Notes: a model not told the origin generated them from the sequence alone. Shown: positions 18,738 to 29,036, counted from the first letter of the stretch. The stretch: DNA of 64,000 nt from Scytonema hofmannii PCC 7110 (GCF_000346485.2 NZ_KQ976354.1:3933436-3997435), one strand, 5' to 3'. Numbers and translations are program-made.

Positions 18738-20135
18738 TTAAACTACAGCCGACTCTTGAGAATTCATAACGCTCTTATTCTCTTCGGCTTCGATCTCTGG
18801 AACAGCAGGCGATCGCTCAATTTTAGCTCCCACTTGCTGCAATTTCATATCGAGCCTGTCGTAACCCCGATCCAAGTGACGCAATCCTTGAACGACAGTT
18901 TTACCTTGTGCTGCAAGTCCGGCGATAACCAACGCTGCTGATGCTCGCAAATCCGTACCCAGTACAGGTGCGCCTGACAGCATAGAAACTCCCCGAACAA
19001 ATGCAGTATTCCCTTTAACTCGAATGTCAGCCCCCAAGCGATTTAACTCCGAAGCATGGCGCAAACGATTCTCAAACACGGATTCGTTAATGACACTGTC
19101 CCCTTCAGCCAGTGTAAGCAATGCCATAAAGGGCGCTTGCATATCTGTGGGGAAACCTGGATGTGGCAAAGTTTCGATGTCAGTCGCCCTTAGGGTTTCT
19201 GCTGGCAAAGTCCGCAGACAATCCGGTGCTTCCTCAATAATTGTGACTCCGATTTCTTTTAGTTTGGCAATCACAGGTATGAGATGCTCGGGTACCACTG
19301 GTGATAGAAGAAGTTCTGAACGGGTAATGGCTGCTGCCACTAAAAAAGTACCCGCTTCAATGCGATCAGGAATAATATCGTACTCCGTAGAGTGCAACTC
19401 AGGCACACCAACAATTGTAATTGTGCTGGTTCCCGCACCCTGTATTTTTGCTCCCATTGCGATACAGAAGTTTGCCAAATCGATCACTTCCGGTTCGCGA
19501 GCAGCATTTTCAATGATGGTTTCGCCATCTGCAAGAGTCGCAGCCATCATCAGCGTTTCTGTAGCACCTACGCTGGGAATGTCTAAATATATCTTTGCTC
19601 CCTTCAATCGGGGGTTTTTGCCAGGAACATAAGCATTACAAATACCATGTTCAATCTGAACTTCAGCCCCCATTGCTTGAAGTCCTCGAACATGGAGATC
19701 TACTGGTCTTGCTCCAATGGCACAGCCTCCCGGTAACGGGACTTGTGCAACTCCCAATCGTGCCAGAATTGGACCGATAGCAAAAAAACTTGCCCTCAAT
19801 TGTGTCACCAGTTCGTAAGGAGCCTTAGATGTTGTAATGTCTCTGGCATTAATCTCTAAGATTTCTCCCTCTTGCTTCAAGCCAACGCCCAAAGCTAACA
19901 AAACTTGACCCATCCGTGCAACATCTGCCAGTAGCGGCACATTGCGAATACGACATTCACCCGAGCAAAGCAATGCCCCAGCCATTATGACTAGTGCTGA
20001 ATTTTTCGCCCCACTAATTTTTACATGACCGTGCAAACGATGCCCGCCCCATATTTGCAAGACTGAGGAGTCTGCTTCGGAATAAGATTTGGCATCTGGT
20101 AAGCCGCTAGAAGGAATAATAAGCCTACCCTCCAT
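18738..20135 (-). CDS. murA: UDP-N-acetylglucosamine 1-carboxyvinyltransferase
   Basis: MurA transfers enolpyruvate from PEP to UDP-GlcNAc, the first committed step of peptidoglycan synthesis. The 465-residue frame contains [13 protein letters not shown] (residues 41-53), the catalytic cysteine in [15 protein letters not shown] (Cys138, equivalent to E. coli Cys115), and GRPVE-equivalent late blocks ending [14 protein letters not shown]. About 30 N-terminal and 30 C-terminal residues exceed the core enzyme, which is common in cyanobacteria. It is divergent from the tRNA-Leu(CAG) gene. Confidence 0.97.
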   Translation of the reverse strand: MEGRLIIPSSGLPDAKSYSEADSSVLQIWGGHRLHGHVKISGAKNSALVIMAGALLCSGECRIRNVPLLADVARMGQVLLALGVGLKQEGEILEINARDITTSKAPYELVTQLRASFFAIGPILARLGVAQVPLPGGCAIGARPVDLHVRGLQAMGAEVQIEHGICNAYVPGKNPRLKGAKIYLDIPSVGATETLMMAATLADGETIIENAAREPEVIDLANFCIAMGAKIQGAGTSTITIVGVPELHSTEYDIIPDRIEAGTFLVAAAITRSELLLSPVVPEHLIPVIAKLKEIGVTIIEEAPDCLRTLPAETLRATDIETLPHPGFPTDMQAPFMALLTLAEGDSVINESVFENRLRHASELNRLGADIRVKGNTAFVRGVSMLSGAPVLGTDLRASAALVIAGLAAQGKTVVQGLRHLDRGYDRLDMKLQQVGAKIERSPAVPEIEAEENKSVMNSQESAVV

Positions 20136-20301
20136 AAAGAACTATACTATACGATATAAGTTGGTTTCGATTCTACACGATAGATTTTGATTGTCCACTA
20201 TTATGTCGGAAATGGGGCGTGGGAAGTAAGGGTTGACAATCAGAAATGATTGAGCAATAATAAGCAATCGTGAGTAAAATAATATCACGAAAAAACTACA
20301 C

Positions 20302-20383
20302 GCGGAACTGGCGGAATTGGCAGACGCGCTAGATTCAGGTTCTAGTGCCGCAAGGCTTCCGGGTTCAAGTCCCGGGTTCCGCA
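20302..20383 (+). tRNA. tRNA-Leu (CAG)
   Basis: Acceptor GCGGAAC pairs with GTTCCGC, the anticodon stem CTAGA/TCTAG encloses loop TTCAGGT giving CAG, and the T loop is GGGTTCAAGTCCC. Class II long variable arm; discriminator A; CCA not encoded. It reads CUG codons. Confidence 0.96.
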
Positions 20384-20416
20384 TGGAAAATTATAAATTA
20401 TGCATTAAGTTAGGTT

Positions 20417-20451
20417 TAGATCCCCGACTTCTCAAAGAAGTCGGGGATCTA
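20417..20451 (+). terminator. Perfect hairpin after tRNA-Leu(CAG)
   Basis: AGATCCCCGACTTCT and AAGAAGTCGGGGATCT form a 15-bp stem with a tiny loop. It may terminate the tRNA transcript although the T tract is weak. A close relative lies at 51,869-51,899, so this is also a dispersed repeat. Confidence 0.5.
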
Positions 20452-20484
20452 GTAGATCTATCAATTTAGCGGTCATAATTGTTG

Positions 20485-21273
20485 ATGTTAACTAGTTTAC
20501 AAAACACACTGGTAAAGCAAATTCGCAAACTTCACTCCTCTAAGGAGAGACACAAGCAAGATCTATTTTTAATAGAAGGAACGCATTTAGTCGAAGAAGC
20601 TGTCAGCGTGAATTATCCTCTAGAGGCGGTGTGTTGTACTTCAGAATGGCAAGCAGCACATTCTTATCTATGGCAGCAAGCTTGTAATCTAAGCGAAAGA
20701 GCAGAAACTGTAAGCGAAGAAGTTTTGAAAGCGATCGCAACGACAGTACAACCAGATGGGATCGTGGCAACGGCAAAAAAAGGCGATCGCACTCTGGCAG
20801 TTCCGTTTACCGATGTCGTGTTAGCATTAGAAACAATACAAGATCCCGGCAATTTAGGTACAATAATTCGTACTGCAGCAGCAGCTGGTGTATCGGGATT
20901 GTGGCTGAGTGAAGATAGTGTAGATTTAGATAATCCAAAAGTGCTACGTGCTTCTGCAGGGCAGTGGTTTCGCTTGCCAATAGCAGTTAGCCCCGATTTA
21001 AAGACGACAGTACAGCAAAGTCAGAAAGAGGGGATGCAAGTTGTGGCAACCTTGCCAACAGCGACTTTAACTTATTGGGAAGTAGATTGGTGCAAACCCA
21101 GTTTGATTTTGTTAGGAAATGAGGGTGCTGGTTTATCAACAGACTTAACTGCAATGACAGATTTACAAGTCAAAATCCCTTTACAGCCCAGTGTAGAGTC
21201 TTTAAACGTTGCAATCTCTGCTGCGTTAATGCTTTACGAAGCTCAAAGGCAAAGGAATTTTGCTAGTTGTTAG
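20485..21273 (+). CDS. SpoU/TrmH-family RNA 2'-O-methyltransferase
   Basis: A 262-residue SPOUT methyltransferase. It has an N-terminal RNA-binding substrate domain (KERHKQDLFLIEGTHLVEEA) and a trefoil-knot SAM domain with EGTIIRTAAAAG-like QDPGNLGTIIRTAAAAGV, LLGNEGAGLS and IPLQPSVESLNVAISAAL. It methylates ribose in tRNA or rRNA. I use the ATG at 20485; two in-frame TTG codons precede it. The last two residues and stop (AGT TGT TAG) are part of a TTAGTTG repeat array, so the natural C-terminus may have been altered. Confidence 0.9.
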   Translation: MLTSLQNTLVKQIRKLHSSKERHKQDLFLIEGTHLVEEAVSVNYPLEAVCCTSEWQAAHSYLWQQACNLSERAETVSEEVLKAIATTVQPDGIVATAKKGDRTLAVPFTDVVLALETIQDPGNLGTIIRTAAAAGVSGLWLSEDSVDLDNPKVLRASAGQWFRLPIAVSPDLKTTVQQSQKEGMQVVATLPTATLTYWEVDWCKPSLILLGNEGAGLSTDLTAMTDLQVKIPLQPSVESLNVAISAALMLYEAQRQRNFASC

Positions 21274-21335
21274 TTGTTAGTTGTTAGTTGCTTATTTTTC
21301 TACTATCCGCTAACCACCAACAACTAACCATTAAC
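21264..21335. repeat. TTAGTTG heptanucleotide repeats in inverted arrangement
   Basis: TAGTTGTTAGTTGTTAGTTG followed by the reverse-complement CCACCAACAACTAACC; the two halves can form a hairpin between the convergent methyltransferase and 82-residue genes. Confidence 0.85.
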
Positions 21336-21572
21336 ATTTCCATTTTTCCGTGCCATATATTGCTCGATATCAGCAACTGCATCTTCAAAAGCTTCTAAAT
21401 CAATTCCGAATGAATCGTTAGCTTCTTGTATTTCACCGATACTAGCACTGGGCAACTCTGTGGTTTCTTCATTTTCAACAGTGTTCTCATGAAGCATATC
21501 TTCCAACTGGTTGAGAGATTTAAGAAACTCCTTAGCAGCAGCACGACGCTGTTTTTGCTCATTTTGATCCAT
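21324..21572 (-). CDS. Small acidic conserved cyanobacterial protein
   Basis: An 82-residue, glutamate-rich protein. The N-terminus is an amphipathic helix (QKQRRAAAKEFLKSLNQLED) and the C-terminus a second one (DLEAFEDAVADIEQYMARK); no Cys and no membrane segment. I take it to be one of the unnamed small proteins widespread in cyanobacteria; function unknown. It converges with the RNA methyltransferase across a repeat array. Confidence 0.7.
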   Translation of the reverse strand: MDQNEQKQRRAAAKEFLKSLNQLEDMLHENTVENEETTELPSASIGEIQEANDSFGIDLEAFEDAVADIEQYMARKNGNVNG

Positions 21573-21872
21573 AATCCGTTTATAATCCCCTTTGTCACTT
21601 ACTCCTATACTGTTTTCTCCATCTGTTCTAACGGATTGTATCTTGTTTTCTTTCTCCTATCTTCTTAGAGTATGTGGGGTAACCCCTTTGATTTGTACCG
21701 CCTCTGATATTGTTAAGTACCTAGACATAGCCTTTGCGTGAAATTACTATATCTAGGTATACCTAATTATTTTGTGAACTGCTTAACCGCTAAACGTAGA
21801 TCGTACTCTTTAATGACTAAAACCGCCACGCCTACGTGATTGGCAGTCAGCTTTTATTAAGATTTTTTACCT

Positions 21873-22283
21873 TCAAATACTTATTTGTAAGAATTTTTCT
21901 TGCAAAAAATTGGGTATTGGTCGAGGGCGCATTGTTTTGACATCCACCCACACCCACAAAACCTCAGCATTGACAAATAAATCTTCTTGATTCTGCTTGC
22001 GAATTTCGTACCGTCGATAAGCACGAGTCCCCCGCATTTCTTTCAACCAAGTTGCTACTTCAAGCGTATCACCTGCGATCGCGGGACGGAGGTAATCAAT
22101 TTCCACTCGTCGCATAACAAACATGCCACCCAGTTCTCGATAAACATCCAGAGTCAAACCCAAGTGTTCGGAATGTTCTATAGCGGCTTGTTCCAAGTAA
22201 TTTTGGTAAACGGCATTATTAACGTGTCCTAGAGCATCCATTTCGTAGTGCCGAACCCGCAGTAATGTTTTAAATGGTTGCAT
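21873..22283 (-). CDS. Hot-dog fold acyl-CoA thioesterase (YbgC/4-hydroxybenzoyl-CoA type)
   Basis: A 136-residue single-domain hot-dog protein. The N-terminal RHYEMDALGHVNNAVYQNYL carries the family Asp (residue 16) and the substrate-binding HVNNAVY; a second conserved block is MRRVEIDYLRPAIAGD. It hydrolyses acyl-CoA or DHNA-CoA type thioesters in the cytoplasm. In cyanobacteria such genes can serve phylloquinone synthesis, but the active-site details do not decide between that and a general thioesterase. Confidence 0.85.
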   Translation of the reverse strand: MQPFKTLLRVRHYEMDALGHVNNAVYQNYLEQAAIEHSEHLGLTLDVYRELGGMFVMRRVEIDYLRPAIAGDTLEVATWLKEMRGTRAYRRYEIRKQNQEDLFVNAEVLWVWVDVKTMRPRPIPNFLQEKFLQISI

Positions 22284-22681
22284 GAGTGTTATGAATTGCA
22301 GAAAGCAGATGATATTGTAGCAGCATCAATCCGGTAATTACCTGTCACTTTTTGTTTATATTGTTAGCGCGAACAATAATAAGCATTAAGTTTTTTCTCA
22401 AAAAAGTGCGATCGCGTAAGTGTCAACCTTTACTTGTGAGAGTATAATAAAGATATACAGATAAGAAATATCTTTTCTGTACATCGTGTTTATTTAATTA
22501 GGAAAATGGGTTTAAAAACTCATGTCTGATTAAATTTTAAAAGATAAATTTCAATCTGAGCTAGTTCATACTTGAAAATCGGTGAGGTTTACTCATCTTT
22601 TCCAAGAAAAATTAATATAGCTGAGTTGAAGTTCGATTAGTGGCGTCTAGTACGAGCTACTAAAAATCGGAGGGAATCGAT
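22284..22681. other. Intergenic region upstream of the small membrane protein gene
   Basis: About 400 AT-rich bases with one GCGATCGC near 22,410. No gene or remnant recognised. It probably carries the promoter of the small gene at 22,682. Confidence 0.4.
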
Positions 22682-22819
22682 ATGGCTACTCATCAGAATT
22701 TAATAACTAATTTGTGGCATAAAGTACAGCAAGACTCCGTAGGTTGGGGTTCATTAATGCTTTGGGTGGTTGGAATGGTTGTGCTATTACTAATGATTGT
22801 GATGTTTTCTACGACTTAG
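22682..22819 (+). CDS. Single-span small membrane protein
   Basis: A 45-residue frame starting MATHQNLITNLWHK, with one membrane span (about residues 24-42, LMLWVVGMVVLLLMIVMF). A strong GGAGGGA ribosome site lies six bases before the ATG, which is the main reason to believe it. The fragment of another gene overlaps its stop. Family not recognised; it could be a small photosynthetic or stress membrane subunit, but nothing fixes that. Confidence 0.6.
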   Translation: MATHQNLITNLWHKVQQDSVGWGSLMLWVVGMVVLLLMIVMFSTT

Positions 22820-22949
22820 TGATGTATCACCTGACCATTGGGCGTTTAAAGCAGTGATGACGATGTATGACTGTGAAGCATTCCGTCAAGCTACCCCACC
22901 CTCATTGCTGCAACAACCTCAACCCTCTGAAAGCGAGCAGTTTCCCTAA
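22803..22949 (+). pseudogene. Remnant of an S-layer-homology (SLH) domain protein
   Basis: A frame without a plausible start reads LSDVSPDHWAFKAVMTMYD, the typical opening of an SLH domain, then a Pro/Gln-rich tail to TAA at 22,949. Full cyanobacterial SLH-porin genes are over 500 residues, so this is a fragment. It overlaps the end of the small membrane protein gene in another frame. Confidence 0.45.
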
Positions 22950-23314
22950 AAAGAACCTCAGTCGCAAACAGAGCAGTCGTAAAGGGAAAATTACATCGAA
23001 TGGTTAAATACGTGAAAAGAGCCTGGTTTTGGAAAAAACTGGGTTTCTTTCTATATGTAGCCAAAATCTAAGCCGATCGCTAGAGTCAATAATACGAGTT
23101 CACAGCTAGTATACAAACATTAACCAATCTTACAACTATGGAAAATGATGTTAAAATAAATTAATAAATAAAAGAATTTTGCGTCATAAATTTAACCTAG
23201 AGCGGAATTCAGCCACGAGATATTGCCAACAGGGTTTACAGAAACCTCAAAAGTCCAAGAATCAACGAATGGAATAGCAAGGATGTCAAAAACTGGGATG
23301 CCCTAAGATTTATT
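22950..23314. other. Intergenic region upstream of the glycine-zipper/Hsp70-like pair
   Basis: No gene recognised. Probably contains the promoter for the two-gene unit that follows. Confidence 0.4.
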
Positions 23315-24346
23315 ATGAAAACACTTATATCTTATTATCAAGAAGGAAAACAAAAACTCAAAACTCAACTAGAAGATGTGGAGAAACCCGAGCAAATTGT
23401 CCAGATAGTCCAAGACGAGATTAACAAGCTTGCAGACTTTAGTAGTGATTATATCAACGGATTGACTCCACAACAAGCACGTCTTGCAACAGTTATGTTA
23501 AAAATGCTCAATCAATATACAAGTATTTTGATATTGGTTGAAATGCAAAGCTCTACTCAAAATACTCTTGAAATTAGCAATCCTGATATGCGATCGCAAA
23601 ACCAGGAAGGCTTAACCAATTTCAGCCTTAGTACTATATTGCCATTGCACAACATTTCTTATGTAGAGAAAAACTTAAAAGATTGGACTTCCCTGGATTA
23701 TTACAAGCAAGTTCTCTCACAACAAATTCAACATAACCGCGAAGTCGCTAGCAGCTCGCTAGCTGGAGGTGTAGCGGGAACTTTAGCGGGAGGTTATTGG
23801 TGGGGATTAATAGGTGCAGTCACAGGAGGGATCATAGGAAAAATAGTTCAGGAAATCAAGTTACCTGAAAACACAACTGTTATCCCACAGGTAGAATCTC
23901 AGCAAGAGTTACAAATAAATCTAAATATTGATAAATTACTCGACCACCTCCATCAAGCTTTTCATTCCATAGATTTGACGGTTGCTGCTTATGGAGTCAG
24001 AGAAGATAAAGCATCCAAACTAGGGTTGGAAAATAATTTAGACTTGTTAGAGTACTTACAAGACTTAATGGCAGACGCATTAGATAAACAAACTCAACTC
24101 TCAACTGATGTACGCAGGCGTATTGAACAAGCGGCAACAATTTTAAGACACTATGGAATAGAGACTAGAGTTTATCAACCCTTGCAGGAAGAGAACTTAG
24201 ACATAGAAGCTTTATCAATGTTTTACTTTGAGCCAAGTCTCGATCCACAAGTCACAGATTATATTACTCTGAAACACGCCTTTGTGAAAGATAACCAAGT
24301 CATTTTACCAGGATCTGTTATTGAACCAGTGACCAGTGACCAGTGA
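23315..24346 (+). CDS. Hypothetical protein with glycine-zipper hairpin, partner of the Hsp70-like ATPase
   Basis: A 343-residue protein of unknown family. Residues about 1-70 are helical; residues about 150-180 form a glycine-rich membrane or membrane-inserting hairpin (LAGGVAGTLAGG, then GLIGAVTGGIIGKIV). The rest is helical and acidic, with a C-terminal beta-like segment (DYITLKHAFVKDNQVILPG) that loosely recalls the end of GrpE. It is followed after 42 bases by the Hsp70-like gene, so a cofactor role for that ATPase is plausible but unproven. Its last six residues, PVTSDQ, are encoded by a GTGACCA repeat that also supplies the stop. Confidence 0.7.
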   Translation: MKTLISYYQEGKQKLKTQLEDVEKPEQIVQIVQDEINKLADFSSDYINGLTPQQARLATVMLKMLNQYTSILILVEMQSSTQNTLEISNPDMRSQNQEGLTNFSLSTILPLHNISYVEKNLKDWTSLDYYKQVLSQQIQHNREVASSSLAGGVAGTLAGGYWWGLIGAVTGGIIGKIVQEIKLPENTTVIPQVESQQELQINLNIDKLLDHLHQAFHSIDLTVAAYGVREDKASKLGLENNLDLLEYLQDLMADALDKQTQLSTDVRRRIEQAATILRHYGIETRVYQPLQEENLDIEALSMFYFEPSLDPQVTDYITLKHAFVKDNQVILPGSVIEPVTSDQ

Positions 24347-24354
24347 CCAGTGAC
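24325..24354. repeat. GTGACCA tandem repeat
   Basis: Several GTGACCA units overlapping the end of the 343-residue gene; the same array recurs at 33.8 and 50.05 kb. Confidence 0.85.
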
Positions 24355-24388
24355 TACATAAAGTTTCTAGAAGTAGATAAATTAAAGA

Positions 24389-26350
24389 ATGCAAGATTAT
24401 CAAGAAATCAAAATTATCGGATTTGATTTAGGACACGGGGAAACAGCGCTGACTTGGGTTAGAGCGGATAATTCAGAGTCAGAACCCCAAAGCTTACTGA
24501 TTAATAATCGAAAAAGCCAAATCACTGCCATTGCTCATCATCCTAATAAAGGAATCATTATTGGTGAAGTGGCGTGTCAAATGTCTGATGCTACTATCTT
24601 TGAGATCGCTTTTAAAACTAGAAAATTTAATGTCATAGAGTACAAAAAAAGTCTTCAAGAGTTTGTCAAGGCTATCTACCAAAATCTTATTAATACAAAA
24701 CAAATTCAGTTAGATGATATCAATCACTTTTTTATAGGTTGTCCCTCAGGATGGTGGCAAGAAGAAATTGAAATATACAAGCAAATTATTTCGGAAGAAG
24801 GATTGCCAAATGCAACGGTAGTGAAAGAGTCACGAGCGGCTTTAATGCATGCTAAAGAAAGTGGTATATTCACTATCAAAGAATTGCAAAAGTCAGTGTT
24901 AATTGTCGATATTGGCTCTTCTACAACAGATTATACCCTTGTCAAAGGAATGTCTGATACTCCCATAGATTTTGGACACGATTTAGGTGCATCCCTTATA
25001 GACAAAGAAATTTTCAAAACAACCCTTAAATGTCACAAACAATACAGGGAGGGACGTGAAGAAATTTTACGACTGGGAGAACTTCTTAGAGATGAGGAAA
25101 TTTTACAAATAGAAGATGTTTTTCAACTTGAAAAAATCTTTGAGCAAAGTCCACTATACAAAAATCGCTGCGAACTACGATGCCGAAAAGCTAAAGAAGA
25201 ATATTTTACCTATGAAGATTCTTATGAAAAGAATTTAGTGAATGTAGGTATTGAGGATATTCAAAGGAAATTTAAATTTTTACCAATAGTTAATGGTAAA
25301 ATTATGAATGCCATCCTCAATGAACCTTTGCCAGCACTGGGGAATAAAAGTTGGTATGATGCTTTCCGCGACCAGTTGCAAGAAGTCAAAGAAAAATTGG
25401 AGCAAATAGGTATCCAACCTAGTGCGATTCTCCTGACAGGTAGTGCTTCCAAAATGGGCTTTATAGTGGAAATATGTCAAAAAGTTTTTCCCGATTTACC
25501 TTGCAAGCGAGATGGAGAACCAGAACTTTGTATTGCCAGAGGATTGTCGCGTTGGGGACGAGTCTATATTCGTACAGCAGGGTTTTTGGAAGAAATTAGT
25601 CAATTTCTTGACCGAGAATTGACAGGTATTGTGGGAAATCATATACCCGCCTTCTTGGAAAAGTTAGCAGAGGACTTGGCAGATGGTTTGGTAGACAAGG
25701 TGATTGAGCCTAGCGTAAAACTATGGCGCGATCGCAAAATTTTAACTCTCTCTTCTCTTGAGTCAGAAATACAGCAGCAAGCCAAAACTTGGTTAACAGG
25801 AACTGATGCCAATGACAAAATGGCTGTTAGTTTAGTTCAGTGGCTATTAGATGTTCAAAACGAGGTGAGGGAAAAGACAGATTCCATTTGTCTTAAGTAT
25901 GGTTTACCCATTGGTACATTTGGAAATAAAAGAATCGATCTGGGCGATCGCGCTGAAAAAGTACCTACTTCCATATCATTTAATGATTTTACAGGGCTTT
26001 CGGTTTTTGTTGGTCACCTTGTAGGTATTATTGTTGGAGTTATCTTAGCTGGCTTATTTCATATCCTGTTTTTTACGGGAATTATTGCACCGATTGTCGG
26101 AGTCTTAGCTTACTTTGTGGGTGAGTCTTTAATCAAGGATACAGACATACCCGCTTGGATACGCAAATTCGTTTCAGACGCCAGAATCGATGAACTCGCA
26201 CTTCAGAAGAAACCGGAGTTACAGCAAAAAATTCAACAAACTTTCAGACAAGATCCAACAATTGCTGTCAAACTGGGTAAATCAATCGGTGAATGGCTCA
26301 AGGAAAGCGTTCAAGAGCAAGCTGATAAAGCAAGGTTGCTTATTGCATAA
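24389..26350 (+). CDS. Hsp70/actin-superfamily ATPase with C-terminal membrane hairpin
   Basis: A 653-residue protein. The actin/Hsp70 ATPase motifs are intact: phosphate-1 GFDLGHGETA (11-20), phosphate-2 VDIGSSTTDYT (173-183) and the adenosine motif LLTGSASKMG (348-357). Unlike DnaK there is no recognisable substrate-binding beta domain; instead residues about 400-535 are helical, and residues 537-578 form one or two membrane spans (VGHLVGIIVGVILAGLF, then GIIAPIVGVLAYFVG), leaving about 70 cytosolic residues. It is therefore a membrane-tethered Hsp70-like ATPase. It forms an apparent operon with the glycine-zipper protein upstream. Function unknown. Confidence 0.8.
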   Translation: MQDYQEIKIIGFDLGHGETALTWVRADNSESEPQSLLINNRKSQITAIAHHPNKGIIIGEVACQMSDATIFEIAFKTRKFNVIEYKKSLQEFVKAIYQNLINTKQIQLDDINHFFIGCPSGWWQEEIEIYKQIISEEGLPNATVVKESRAALMHAKESGIFTIKELQKSVLIVDIGSSTTDYTLVKGMSDTPIDFGHDLGASLIDKEIFKTTLKCHKQYREGREEILRLGELLRDEEILQIEDVFQLEKIFEQSPLYKNRCELRCRKAKEEYFTYEDSYEKNLVNVGIEDIQRKFKFLPIVNGKIMNAILNEPLPALGNKSWYDAFRDQLQEVKEKLEQIGIQPSAILLTGSASKMGFIVEICQKVFPDLPCKRDGEPELCIARGLSRWGRVYIRTAGFLEEISQFLDRELTGIVGNHIPAFLEKLAEDLADGLVDKVIEPSVKLWRDRKILTLSSLESEIQQQAKTWLTGTDANDKMAVSLVQWLLDVQNEVREKTDSICLKYGLPIGTFGNKRIDLGDRAEKVPTSISFNDFTGLSVFVGHLVGIIVGVILAGLFHILFFTGIIAPIVGVLAYFVGESLIKDTDIPAWIRKFVSDARIDELALQKKPELQQKIQQTFRQDPTIAVKLGKSIGEWLKESVQEQADKARLLIA

Positions 26351-26354
26351 TTAT

Positions 26355-26479
26355 GATAGTGGTTAGTTGTTGGTTGTTAGTTGTTAGTTGTTAGTTGTTA
26401 GTTGTTGGTTGTATCACTAACCACTAACCACTATCCACCATCCACTATCCACTAACCACTATCAACTAACCACTATCCA
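26355..26479. repeat. Long TTAGTTG/CCACTAA inverted repeat array
   Basis: GTTAGTTGTTAG units followed by complementary CACTAACCACTATCC units; together they can fold into a long hairpin filling almost the whole gap between the Hsp70-like gene and pheT. Confidence 0.85.
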
Positions 26480-26487
26480 ACACATTC

Positions 26488-28938
26488 ATGCGTATCTCAC
26501 TTAAATGGTTACAGGAACTAGTCGAGTTAAAACTTAGCCCGGAAGAGTTAGCAGAAACACTGACATTAGCTGGGTTTGAGGTAGAAGATATTGAAGATCG
26601 CCGCACTTGGGCAAATGGTGTTGTTGTGGGGAGAGTCATTGAACGTCAACCCCATCCCAATGCTGATAAGTTGAGTGTTTGCCAAGTCGATATAGGTAAG
26701 GGTGAAAATCTCAATATCGTTTGTGGTGCATCTAACGTCCGAGCAGATATTTACGTACCAGTAGCCACTGTAGGAACTTACTTACCCAACATCGATCTGA
26801 AAATTAAACCTGCAAAATTACGCGGTGTCCCATCTGAGGGTATGATTTGTTCTTTGAAGGAACTGGGTTTGCCTAACGATGTAGACGGAATCCACATTTT
26901 TACTCAAGATAACCTGCCATTGGGTAGCGATGTGCGTCCGCTATTGGGTTTAGATGATGTCATTTTAGATGTGACTGCTACTGCTAACCGTGCTGATGCT
27001 TTATGTATGGTAGGTATAGCCCGTGAAGTTGCAGCCCTAACTGGTGCCAAGCTATCGCTACCCGAACCTAGTGAAACATCGAGTTCTCAGGGTGAGTTTA
27101 TTTTATCTCTCAAAATAGCAGATACACAAGCTTGTCCCGCCTACATCGGGACGGTTATTGAAAATGTAAAAATTGATACATCACCTGAATGGTTGCAACA
27201 GCGACTTCGCTCTGCTGGAGTACGACCCATAAATAATGTTGTAGATATTACTAACTATGTAATGTTAGAATGGGGGCAACCATTGCATGCTTTTGACCGA
27301 GAACGTCTCCTGAGTGTTGCAGGTACACCGACGCGCCCCGGTACTTCTCTAGAAATTGGTGTCCGTTTTGCCAATGCTGGGGAAACGATGAAAACTTTAG
27401 ATGGGCAAACTCGCACTCTGTCAACTCAAAACTTATTGATTACTGCAGGAGATCGACCTGTTGCGATCGCAGGAGTTATGGGTGGAGAAGAAACTGAAGT
27501 CCATGATGGCACTCAAAACCTGATACTGGAAGCCGCACTGTTTGAATCCGTGGCAATTCGCCGTTCTTCTCGTAGTGTGGGTTTGAGAAGCGAGTCTTCG
27601 AGCAGATACGAACGGGGAGTCAACCGCGCTGAGTTGGAAATTGCAACACGTCGCGCTTTGTCACTCCTGAGCGAACTGGCTTTGTGTGCGATCGCACATC
27701 AAGAAATCTCTGACTCCCGCCCCGATCCCTCTACTTGGACGCGATCGATAGAATTGCGTTTGGACAGAGTGAATCAGGTTCTCGGACCTACCGATTTAGG
27801 AGAAGACACTGGAGAACTACAAAGCCAAGACGTTGAACGTACATTAACCGCACTTGGGTGCAAGTTAACTCCCGTAGATGAGAATCGGTGGACGGTTTCC
27901 GTTCCTCCCTATCGTTACCGCGACTTAGAACGGGAAATTGATTTAATTGAGGAAGTTGCCCGTCTCTATGGATACGATAAGTTCTGCGAAACTCTACCAG
28001 AAACTGCAGAAGCAGGTTACTTGCCTGTTGATTGGGAACTCACTCGCAAGTTGCGATCGTCGCTTCGGGCTACAGGATTGACCGAACTGATGCACTACTC
28101 TTTAGTAAAACCAGGGGAAGGCAGACAGATCGTTCTGAGTAATCCTTTGTTTGTAGAATATTCGGCGTTGCGAACCGATCTTATAGATGGATTGATTGAC
28201 GCGTTTCAATACAATATAGAGCAGGGGAATGGTTCGCTCAATGGTTATGAATTTGGACATATTTTCTGGCAAGACGAAGACGGGCTGAAAGAAGCAGAAG
28301 CGGTTGCAGGGATTCTTGGAGGTGATACAACTTCCAGCAAGTGGGTAAGAAGCGGTCACGAACAACCCATGACTTGGTTTGAAGCCAAAGGGATTTTGAA
28401 TGGTGTCTTTCAGCACATGGGAGTGAATGTAGAATATCAACCCGATTGCAAAGATTCCCGCTTGCACCCAGGGCGGACTGCTTCTTTATGGATTAGGGGT
28501 AATAGATTGGGTGTCTTTGGACAACTGCATCCCCTGGTGCGAAGAGAAAAAGGTTTACCGGATTCTGTATACGTCTTCCAGTTAGATCTGGGGGTAATGT
28601 TGAATTCTTTGGACACAAATGAAATTCTCGTACCGCCCTTTAAGCCTTATTCCACTTACCCAGCCTCTGACCGAGATATCGCCTTTTTTGCGTCTGTGAA
28701 AGTCACAGTTGCTGAGATTGAAAAAGCAATTACCAAAGCAGGGAAAGAGTTGTTAGATGGTGTGGAACTGTTTGACGAGTATTGTGGCGAACACGTACCC
28801 CAGGGACAACGGAGTTTGGCATTCCGCTTACTCTATAGGGCGAGCGATCGGACTTTGACTGATGCAGAAGTGCAATCTGTTCATAATAAAGTACGCGAAG
28901 CTCTGGTTGAGAAATTTGGGGTGACTTTGAGAAGTTAA
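26488..28938 (+). CDS. pheT: Phenylalanyl-tRNA synthetase beta subunit
   Basis: Cytoplasmic PheT, the tRNA-binding half of the alpha2beta2 enzyme that charges tRNA-Phe. The 816-residue frame shows the N-terminal [14 protein letters not shown], an EMAP-like tRNA-binding domain ([17 protein letters not shown]), the B3/B4 editing domain with [13 protein letters not shown], the B5 domain, and the C-terminal ferredoxin-fold anticodon-binding domain ([17 protein letters not shown]). Length is normal. pheS is not in this window, as in many cyanobacteria where the two are separate. The start abuts a repeat array with no obvious ribosome site. Confidence 0.98.
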   Translation: MRISLKWLQELVELKLSPEELAETLTLAGFEVEDIEDRRTWANGVVVGRVIERQPHPNADKLSVCQVDIGKGENLNIVCGASNVRADIYVPVATVGTYLPNIDLKIKPAKLRGVPSEGMICSLKELGLPNDVDGIHIFTQDNLPLGSDVRPLLGLDDVILDVTATANRADALCMVGIAREVAALTGAKLSLPEPSETSSSQGEFILSLKIADTQACPAYIGTVIENVKIDTSPEWLQQRLRSAGVRPINNVVDITNYVMLEWGQPLHAFDRERLLSVAGTPTRPGTSLEIGVRFANAGETMKTLDGQTRTLSTQNLLITAGDRPVAIAGVMGGEETEVHDGTQNLILEAALFESVAIRRSSRSVGLRSESSSRYERGVNRAELEIATRRALSLLSELALCAIAHQEISDSRPDPSTWTRSIELRLDRVNQVLGPTDLGEDTGELQSQDVERTLTALGCKLTPVDENRWTVSVPPYRYRDLEREIDLIEEVARLYGYDKFCETLPETAEAGYLPVDWELTRKLRSSLRATGLTELMHYSLVKPGEGRQIVLSNPLFVEYSALRTDLIDGLIDAFQYNIEQGNGSLNGYEFGHIFWQDEDGLKEAEAVAGILGGDTTSSKWVRSGHEQPMTWFEAKGILNGVFQHMGVNVEYQPDCKDSRLHPGRTASLWIRGNRLGVFGQLHPLVRREKGLPDSVYVFQLDLGVMLNSLDTNEILVPPFKPYSTYPASDRDIAFFASVKVTVAEIEKAITKAGKELLDGVELFDEYCGEHVPQGQRSLAFRLLYRASDRTLTDAEVQSVHNKVREALVEKFGVTLRS

Positions 28939-28950
28939 TTGGAATTATTG

Positions 28951-29015
28951 AACCGCAGATGAACGCTGATGGACGCTGATATGATGGTTATTATCTGCGT
29001 GCATCTGCGGTTTTT
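28951..29015 (+). terminator. Hairpin terminator after pheT
   Basis: AACCGCAGATG and CATCTGCGGTT make an 11-bp stem, extended inwards by ACGC/GCGT across one mismatch, then TTTTTATT. The same sequence type is a common dispersed repeat in cyanobacteria. Confidence 0.6.
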
Positions 29016-29036
29016 ATTAATTCTAAAAAAATAACC

